Shown: piece after piece, positions 42,085-46,588 of the stretch
Layout: each line of letters opens with the position of its first letter
Position numbering within the stretch: position 1 is the stretch's first letter
NCBI GenBank assembly: GCA_965554225.1
Contig: CBEVZC010000009.1
Location: 1 to 46,588 of the forward strand
DNA: 46,588 nucleotides
Reading direction: 5' to 3'
DNA from: BMS3ABIN04 sp965554225
GTDB lineage: Bacteria; Bacteroidota; Ignavibacteria; Ignavibacteriales; Melioribacteraceae
Program-made: the position numbers and the translations under genes
Notes under the pieces: model-generated
What the model saw: the letters and a program-made list of their open reading frames with translations, nothing else
The model's database searches: none
What the model was told of the DNA's origin: nothing

Positions 42085-42462
42085 TCAAAACACATAAAAA
42101 TTGTAATGCAGATACATAACAGAAAATATTTAAAAACAAGAAGAAAAGAACTCCGCAATAATCCTACACAAGCCGAAGAATTTCTATGGCGCTATCTTAA
42201 AAAAAGTAAATTAGAGGGAAGAAAATTCAGACGACAGCATAGTATTGGTAATTTCATAGTAGACTTTTACTGCCCGGAGGAAAGATTAGTTGTTGAGCTT
42301 GACGGTGCCGTACACTTTAATGATAAAGCAATTGAATATGACAAACGTAGAACTAAATATTTAGAGAATAAAAGAATTAAAGTAATACGTTTTGAAAATC
42401 AAGAAGTTATGTATAATTTAGATTCTGTTTTAGAACAAATTAAAAGTAATTTTAAAAAATAG
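42055..42462 (+). CDS. DUF559 endonuclease-like protein
   Basis: DUF559 proteins are small Vsr/restriction-endonuclease-fold proteins. The core RKELRNNPTQAEEFLWRYLK, FRRQHSIGNFIVDFYCPEER, then LVVELDGAVHFNDKAIEYDK carries the expected D...E-x-D-G-x-x-H cluster, and the end KVIRFENQEVMYNLDSVLEQ is typical. Two starts are possible. The ATG at 42055 lies in the left repeat and has a perfect SD eight bases upstream. The ATG at 42106 has no SD but gives the family's usual N-terminus (QIHNRKYLKTRRKEL) and 118 residues. I annotate the first because of the SD. If used, it adds 17 residues encoded by repeat and flank, and the SD would be held in a hairpin. Substrate unknown. Confidence 0.88.
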   Translation: MLVYQYNQGWSKHIKIVMQIHNRKYLKTRRKELRNNPTQAEEFLWRYLKKSKLEGRKFRRQHSIGNFIVDFYCPEERLVVELDGAVHFNDKAIEYDKRRTKYLENKRIKVIRFENQEVMYNLDSVLEQIKSNFKK

Positions 42463-42463
42463 A

Positions 42464-42556
42464 TCACCCCTGAATTTTTGATTGCATCAAAAAATTTTCC
42501 CCTCTTTAGCTCAGGAGGGTAAGTTTATGCTGGTTTACATGTATAATCACGGGTGG
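42464..42556 (+). repeat. Cloverleaf-like palindromic repeat, right copy (degenerate)
   Basis: This 93-base repeat matches the left copy in order and orientation. The ends TCACCCCTGA and TCACGGGTGG still pair with a mismatch and wobble. The first hairpin is kept by changes on both arms (AATTTTTGAT with ATCAAAAAATT). The second is shorter (CCCTC/GAGGG). The third has decayed (ATGCTGGTTTACATGTAT). The AGGAGGG-N5-ATGCTGGTTTAC start signal is retained and opens a 15-codon frame that ends at 42588. Compensating changes in the first stem suggest selection for structure. Confidence 0.8.
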
Positions 42557-42592
42557 TTGAATGCATATTCTTAATAATAAAAAGTACTAGAT

Positions 42593-43723
42593 ATGAATAT
42601 TGTAGAAATAAGAAAACACTTTCCTTATTTAGACTCAGGTAAAATATATTTTAATCATGCCGCTATTTCACCTTTGTCAAATTTTGTAAAAGTGGAACTT
42701 GAGCAATTTCTACACGAGAGAAGTACAACAGATATTGATAACTATGAAAAAATGGTTAATACTGTCGGTAGTTTAACTGATAGGCTCTCCGTGATGTTAA
42801 ATGCAAAACCGGATAGAATTGCTCTTACAAAAAGCGTAACGGAAAGCTTAAATATTTTAGCTCAAGGTATTAAGTGGGAAAAGGGAGACAGAATAATATT
42901 AAACGATATTGAATTCCCTGCGAATGTTTATCCTTTCTTAAATTTAAAAAATTACGGGGTTGAAGTTGATTTTGTAAAATCAAAAAATGGCGAAATAAAA
43001 ATTGAGGATATCGAGAAATTAATTACACCAAAAACGAAACTGCTTTCCATAAGTTTTGTACAGTTCCTTTCGGGATTTAGAGCTGACCTGGAAACAATCG
43101 GCGAACTCTGCAGTAAGCACAACATTATATTTAGCGTTGATGCTATTCAAGGCGCCGGAGTTATTCAATTGGATGTTGAAAAATACAAGATTGACTTTCT
43201 TGCCGGCGGAAGTCATAAATGGTTAATGGGACTTACCGGCTTGGGTTATTTATTCATAACGGAAAAATTACAAAGTAAGTTGGAGCAGAAGAATGTCGGT
43301 TGGCTTTCGGTAGAAAACGAATGGGATTTATTAAACTATAGCTTAGAACTCAAGCAGACGGCTCTTCGCTTTCAACTGGGTACATTTTCGTTTTCCGGCG
43401 TTGTAGCGTTAAATGCTTCCCTAGAATTTTTCGAATCACTCGGATATGTTAATATTGAAGATTATATTTTGCAAAACTCAAAGTACTTTTTGGCAAAGTT
43501 AGTCGATGAAGGATTTAAACCAATTCTCCAGAACTTACCGGAAAAGAATTTAGCGGGAATAGTAACCTTTCCCGTTGAAAATGCAGAAGAGGTATTTAAA
43601 CAGTTACTTGAAAAGAATATTGTTGGTTCCTTGCGTGAAGGAATGATCCGTTTTTCACCGCACTTTTATAATACGAAAGAAGAAATTGATAATGTTATTA
43701 ATGAGCTTAAAAGGTTAATTTAA
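42593..43723 (+). CDS. Class V aminotransferase (PLP-dependent)
   Basis: The 376-residue protein is a fold-type I PLP enzyme of the class V group (cysteine desulfurase/isopenicillin-N-epimerase-like). Landmarks: YFNHAAISPLSNFVKVEL near the N-terminus, TKSVTESLNILAQGIKWEKG (about 82-101), the cofactor-binding Asp in IIFSVDAIQGAGVIQLDVEK, and the Schiff-base Lys209 in AGGSHKWLMGLTGLGYLF. No catalytic Cys loop of a true cysteine desulfurase is visible, so the substrate is undetermined. The SD is not obvious. Its 3' end overlaps the convergent transporter gene by four bases. Confidence 0.88.
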   Translation: MNIVEIRKHFPYLDSGKIYFNHAAISPLSNFVKVELEQFLHERSTTDIDNYEKMVNTVGSLTDRLSVMLNAKPDRIALTKSVTESLNILAQGIKWEKGDRIILNDIEFPANVYPFLNLKNYGVEVDFVKSKNGEIKIEDIEKLITPKTKLLSISFVQFLSGFRADLETIGELCSKHNIIFSVDAIQGAGVIQLDVEKYKIDFLAGGSHKWLMGLTGLGYLFITEKLQSKLEQKNVGWLSVENEWDLLNYSLELKQTALRFQLGTFSFSGVVALNASLEFFESLGYVNIEDYILQNSKYFLAKLVDEGFKPILQNLPEKNLAGIVTFPVENAEEVFKQLLEKNIVGSLREGMIRFSPHFYNTKEEIDNVINELKRLI

Positions 43724-44649
43724 AAAATAAATTCCCAGCTCCATCGCAGCAAAGCAATCAAGATTAGAACAATGCCTTCAAATCGGGATATCTTCCATCC
43801 GGTGCGCATCATTACAAGAAGAAAAACATAAGAAACTGCCAAAAGAATTAATCCAATATATTCATTTGAAGTTAATGAAAGAGGTCGAATTATTGATGCT
43901 GTTCCAAGGACTCCTAACAAATTAAATAGATCGCTGCCAATTAAGTTTCCGACGGATATATCATTTCTTCCTTTTATAAGAGCAACTATAGACGTTGCAA
44001 ACTCGGGCATGGAAGTCCCGGCAGCAACTATCGTAATTCCGATAGTCCATTCCGAAACACCGAACACTCTGGCAATATCCGATGCGGCTTCTACCAAATA
44101 ATTAGCACTTACAATAATTACTGCAACGCCGAGAATTAGTTTGAGAATATCAACAGCCTTAAAATCCCCTTCCGGTATTTCCTCGTCAAGCTCAATATTA
44201 GTTTTTTGCTTAATAAGAGTGATAATATAAATCAGTAAAGTTAAGGCTAACAAAATTCCTTCTATGCGGGAAAGAGTATGATCCCAGAAAAAAAGCAAAA
44301 GTAAAAGTCCGGTAATTATTAGAAGTGAACCATCACGGGAAAGAAGAATTTTGGAAATTTTAACATTACCGAATATTGCAACAATTCCTAATATAATACC
44401 TAAATTAAAGATGTTTGAACCGACAACATTTCCAACGGAAATTGCGGCTTGACCTTTAATGGCAGCTGAAACGGTAACTGCAAATTCGGGAAGGGAAGTA
44501 GCTATGGCAACAACGGTAAGACCAATTACAAGTTGGGATATTCCAAACTTTTTTGCAATGTGAGTGGCGGAATCAACAACCCAGACGGCTCCTCCCCAAA
44601 GTCCGAATATTGTTGCGATAATTATTAAAATATTTAGGAGGATATCCAT
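43720..44649 (-). CDS. CaxA/YrbG-type Na+/Ca2+ exchanger
   Basis: The 309-residue membrane antiporter consists of two homologous halves. The alpha repeats are GLTVVAIATSLPEFAVTVSA with ISVGNVVGSNIFNLGIILG (about 43-88) and GITIVAAGTSMPEFATSIVA with ISVGNLIGSDLFNLLGVLG (about 202-247). Each half carries the conserved Pro-Glu and Ser/Asn of the cation site. About ten helices are predicted, joined by an acidic loop (NIELDEEIPEGDFKAVDILK). It probably extrudes Ca2+ in exchange for Na+ or K+. The gene is convergent with the aminotransferase. Confidence 0.93.
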   Translation of the reverse strand: MDILLNILIIIATIFGLWGGAVWVVDSATHIAKKFGISQLVIGLTVVAIATSLPEFAVTVSAAIKGQAAISVGNVVGSNIFNLGIILGIVAIFGNVKISKILLSRDGSLLIITGLLLLLFFWDHTLSRIEGILLALTLLIYIITLIKQKTNIELDEEIPEGDFKAVDILKLILGVAVIIVSANYLVEAASDIARVFGVSEWTIGITIVAAGTSMPEFATSIVALIKGRNDISVGNLIGSDLFNLLGVLGTASIIRPLSLTSNEYIGLILLAVSYVFLLVMMRTGWKISRFEGIVLILIALLRWSWEFIF

Positions 44650-44676
44650 CCGGTTCTATTTGTAAATTGCTGTTAC

Positions 44677-44711
44677 TACAAACTAAGTTCCTTCAAGGAA
44701 CTTAGTTTGTA
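44677..44711. terminator. Perfect 17-base inverted repeat
   Basis: The two arms (44677-44693 and 44695-44711) are perfect complements around a single central base: the left arm begins TACAAACTAAGTTCCTT. It lies between two minus-strand genes, after the 72-residue protein gene and 28 bases before the exchanger start, so it could stop transcription of the former. There is no long T-run on either side. A palindromic operator for the exchanger gene is the alternative. Confidence 0.5.
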
Positions 44712-44767
44712 TAAGAAAACTTAATAAATTATTTTGTTTACGGATCTATAATTACCTTGCCGATTTT

Positions 44768-44986
44768 TTAACCTTCGGGATTATAAGTCAATTCAATTTT
44801 AACATGAAAATCAGCGCCGCTGAATATAGTATATTTTACTTCGCCAATTGTGCACTTATAATCTTCACCAACCATATCCGATACAACTTTTGCAATACCG
44901 TTTTCCAAATCGCCAATGCTTACAGATTTTAATTTGTTTTTAAGCAATCTGTCAACATCAATAGCTTTTTCTTTTTGCTCATTCAT
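44768..44986 (-). CDS. Small acidic protein, unknown
   Basis: I do not recognise this 72-residue protein. It is supported by a good SD (TTGGAG, eight bases before the ATG on the minus strand). It has no membrane helix. The first half is helical (AIDVDRLLKNKLKSVSIGDL, ENGIAKVVSDMVGEDY). The second half is an amphipathic strand pair (YKCTIGEVKYTIFSGADFHV, KIELTYNPEG). A single Cys is at about residue 45. It lies between the mutase and the exchanger on the same strand, but 133 bases and a hairpin separate it from them, so no functional link is implied. Confidence 0.65.
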   Translation of the reverse strand: MNEQKEKAIDVDRLLKNKLKSVSIGDLENGIAKVVSDMVGEDYKCTIGEVKYTIFSGADFHVKIELTYNPEG

Positions 44987-45119
44987 TTATTACTCCAATA
45001 TTTATTTGCAAAACATTAGACGAATACGTTTGAATATTGTTCTTGATTATTAAATAAAACTTTAACTCTGTCGACTTCTAAAAATCTCTCAAGAACAAAT
45101 ATACAAATAATGAATTGTT

Positions 45120-46466
45120 TTAGCTTCTTATTAAATTCAACAGCTCTTCGGTTTTTCTTTTCATCAAGTCAATATCGCCTTTAGTTTCAACGTTTAATCT
45201 TAATAAAGGTTCCGTGTTACTTTTTCTTACGTTAAATCTCCAATTGTCATATTCAACACTTACTCCGTCAACGAAATCCATTTTTCCGTCTGAATATTTT
45301 TCTTTTATCTCTTCTAATTTGCTATTGGGGTCATTAATTTTCGAATTGATTTCACCGGAACAAGGATACTCTTTTATCATTTCATAAACCAAGTCATGTA
45401 AAGATTTATTTTCGTCCGACATTAGTTCTAAGATAAGAAGGAAAGGAATCATTCCGCTATCTGAGTAATTATTATCCCTAAAATAATGATGTGCCGACAT
45501 TTCTCCACCGTAGACAGCATTAACTTCTCTCATTTTTTGTTTAATGTATGCATGTCCGCTTTTAGAAACTACAGCTTTCCCGCCGGCTTTATTTACTACT
45601 TCAATAGTATTCCATACTAATCTCGGATCGTGAATAATATTTTCACCCGGAAATTTTTTTAGAATTGATTTTGCCAGCAAGCCGACAATGTAATAACCTT
45701 CAATAAAATTTCCCTCATGATCAAAGAAAAAACATCTATCATAATCACCGTCCCAAGCAACTCCAAAGTCCGCATCGTTTTTCTTTATTGCATCGATAGT
45801 TGGCTGACGGTTTTGTGGTAACAATGGATTAGGTACACCATTAGGAAATTTTGAATCGGGATTGTGAAATACCTTTATCATTTGAATTGGAAGATCGGGT
45901 TCTATTGCATCTAGCGCAGGTCCTGCGCATCCGTTTCCCGCATTTACCACAACTTTAAACGGCTTAATTTTATCTTTTCTGTAAAATCTTTTAAGGTTGT
46001 TAATAAATTCATTCATTATATCAATATTTTTAACAGTACCTTTTGTTTCGGCTATTTCACCAAGATTGCCTTCAAGAATCATTTTTTCAATAAATTTTAG
46101 ATCGGTATCATAACCCATAGGTTTGGAACCTTCCTTTACAAATTTTAATCCGTTGTATTCTGGAGGATTATGGCTCGCAGTAATCATTACTCCGCCGTCT
46201 GCATTAAAATGAGGTGTAGAGTAATAAATCATCTCCGTCCCGCATAATCCGATATCAATTACATCGCTGCCGGAATCCGTAATTCCCTTGGCAAGTGCCT
46301 CCGATAATTCTTCTGAGGACTCGCGTATATCATGACCAATAATTATTAACTTTGCATTAAGATATTTTACAAGTGCACGTCCTATTTTATAAGCTAAATC
46401 TGCGTTAAGTTCACCCGGAACTTTTCCGCGAATATCATAAGCTTTAAATCCCGGAATATTTTGCAT
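45120..46466 (-). CDS. Phosphomannomutase/phosphoglucomutase
   Basis: This 448-residue alpha-D-phosphohexomutase interconverts hexose 1- and 6-phosphates for nucleotide sugar synthesis. The catalytic Ser loop is MITASHNPPEYNGLKF (about 93-108), the Mg2+ loop is AWDGDYDRCFF (about 237-247), the sugar-binding loop is YGGEMSAHHYFR (about 319-330), and the phosphate-binding C-terminal loop is FNVRKSNTEPLLRLNVE (about 411-427). All four domains are complete. The start is supported by AGGAG six bases upstream on the minus strand. The GEMSAH form of loop 3 is typical of the bifunctional PMM/PGM group. Upstream (46467-46588) is AT-rich with no gene seen. Confidence 0.95.
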   Translation of the reverse strand: MQNIPGFKAYDIRGKVPGELNADLAYKIGRALVKYLNAKLIIIGHDIRESSEELSEALAKGITDSGSDVIDIGLCGTEMIYYSTPHFNADGGVMITASHNPPEYNGLKFVKEGSKPMGYDTDLKFIEKMILEGNLGEIAETKGTVKNIDIMNEFINNLKRFYRKDKIKPFKVVVNAGNGCAGPALDAIEPDLPIQMIKVFHNPDSKFPNGVPNPLLPQNRQPTIDAIKKNDADFGVAWDGDYDRCFFFDHEGNFIEGYYIVGLLAKSILKKFPGENIIHDPRLVWNTIEVVNKAGGKAVVSKSGHAYIKQKMREVNAVYGGEMSAHHYFRDNNYSDSGMIPFLLILELMSDENKSLHDLVYEMIKEYPCSGEINSKINDPNSKLEEIKEKYSDGKMDFVDGVSVEYDNWRFNVRKSNTEPLLRLNVETKGDIDLMKRKTEELLNLIRS

Positions 46467-46588
46467 CTCAATCTCCTATTAAATTAAAATATGCTAAACT
46501 TTTCTAAAATATTGTTTGTTAAAATAACAAATTATAAAATAAGATAAATTATGCTTTAAGATATTTTTGTTGAGTCCACTGCTATATT

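Larger units (their letters stand above)
41991..42556 (+). mobile_element. Putative DUF559 gene unit bounded by two direct repeats
   Basis: Two 93-94-base structured repeats in the same orientation flank a single small endonuclease-like gene with almost no other DNA between them. The arrangement, an endonuclease plus its own hairpin repeats in an intergenic gap, resembles REP/RAYT units or homing cassettes. I see no clear target-site duplication at the outer edges. Mobility is inferred, not shown. Confidence 0.45.

Noticed and set aside
42055..42462. DUF559 protein as a Vsr mismatch-repair endonuclease
   Set aside because: It shares the fold but lacks the Vsr zinc-site pattern, and there is no DNA methylase gene nearby.
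41991..42556. CRISPR array made of the two repeats
   Set aside because: Only two copies, each with internal palindromes of 93-94 bases, and the intervening DNA is a gene, not a spacer.

Overview
This window is almost entirely one flagellar gene block. About 36 kb of genes point the same way (+), tightly packed and often overlapping by 1-8 bases, followed by a shorter mixed-strand housekeeping region. The DNA is AT-rich, uses Shine-Dalgarno (SD) starts, and encodes a complete Gram-negative flagellum with L and P rings (FlgH, FlgI, FlgA). FliW/CsrA, HDOD proteins and a DUF559 endonuclease gene are also present. Together this fits a flagellated bacterium of the Ignavibacteria/Chlorobi side of the Bacteroidota. 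That placement is inferred from gene content and style, not from a marker gene.

Layout. Positions 1-4719 hold fliK (5'-truncated by the window edge), flgD, a small 'flagellar operon protein' and flgE: hook assembly. A 315-base gap follows, with hairpins and a sigma54-like promoter. Then come fliL, fliM, fliN, fliO, fliP, fliQ, fliR, flhB, flhA, flhF and flhG (5035-14271): switch, export gate and placement factors. A second sigma54-like site at 14348 precedes a small membrane protein and an unusually short FliA. After these lie two tandem HDOD proteins, a degenerate kinase, a SwrB/DUF6115-like membrane protein and a divergent FliK-like protein (to 20017). Next are rod, rings and hook-filament junction: flgF, flgG, flgA, flgH, flgI, flgJ (fused to a lytic transglycosylase), flgN, flgK and flgL. 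Then motA/motB of a first stator, fliW, csrA, a REC-Hpt regulator, motA/motB of a second stator, two further REC proteins, an unknown protein and a PAS histidine kinase (to 36103).

From 36311 on there is a membrane protein, a secreted tripeptidyl-peptidase-II-like subtilase, an OPT transporter and a DUF559 endonuclease gene flanked by two 93-94-base cloverleaf-like repeats. A class V aminotransferase follows. On the minus strand lie a CaxA-type Na+/Ca2+ exchanger, a small protein and a phosphomannomutase/phosphoglucomutase.

How it works together. The export gate (FliP/Q/R/FlhA/FlhB) with FliO/FliL secretes rod, hook and filament-junction proteins. FliK, and perhaps the FliK-like protein, would set hook length. 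FliM/FliN form the switch and two MotAB pairs supply torque. FlhF/FlhG set position and number. Sigma54-like sites upstream of fliL and of the fliA operon suggest a sigma54-to-FliA cascade, with FliW/CsrA acting after transcription. No flagellin, fliD, flgB/C, fliE-J or chemoreceptor gene is in the window.

The points most worth a second look are: the DUF559 gene between cloverleaf repeats that carry their own SD and start codon; a FliA that seems to lack sigma region 3; a 145-base motA/motB dual-coding overlap; a hook-protein domain also present as an insertion in FlgL; and the HDOD-HDOD-pseudokinase module inside the flagellar operon.
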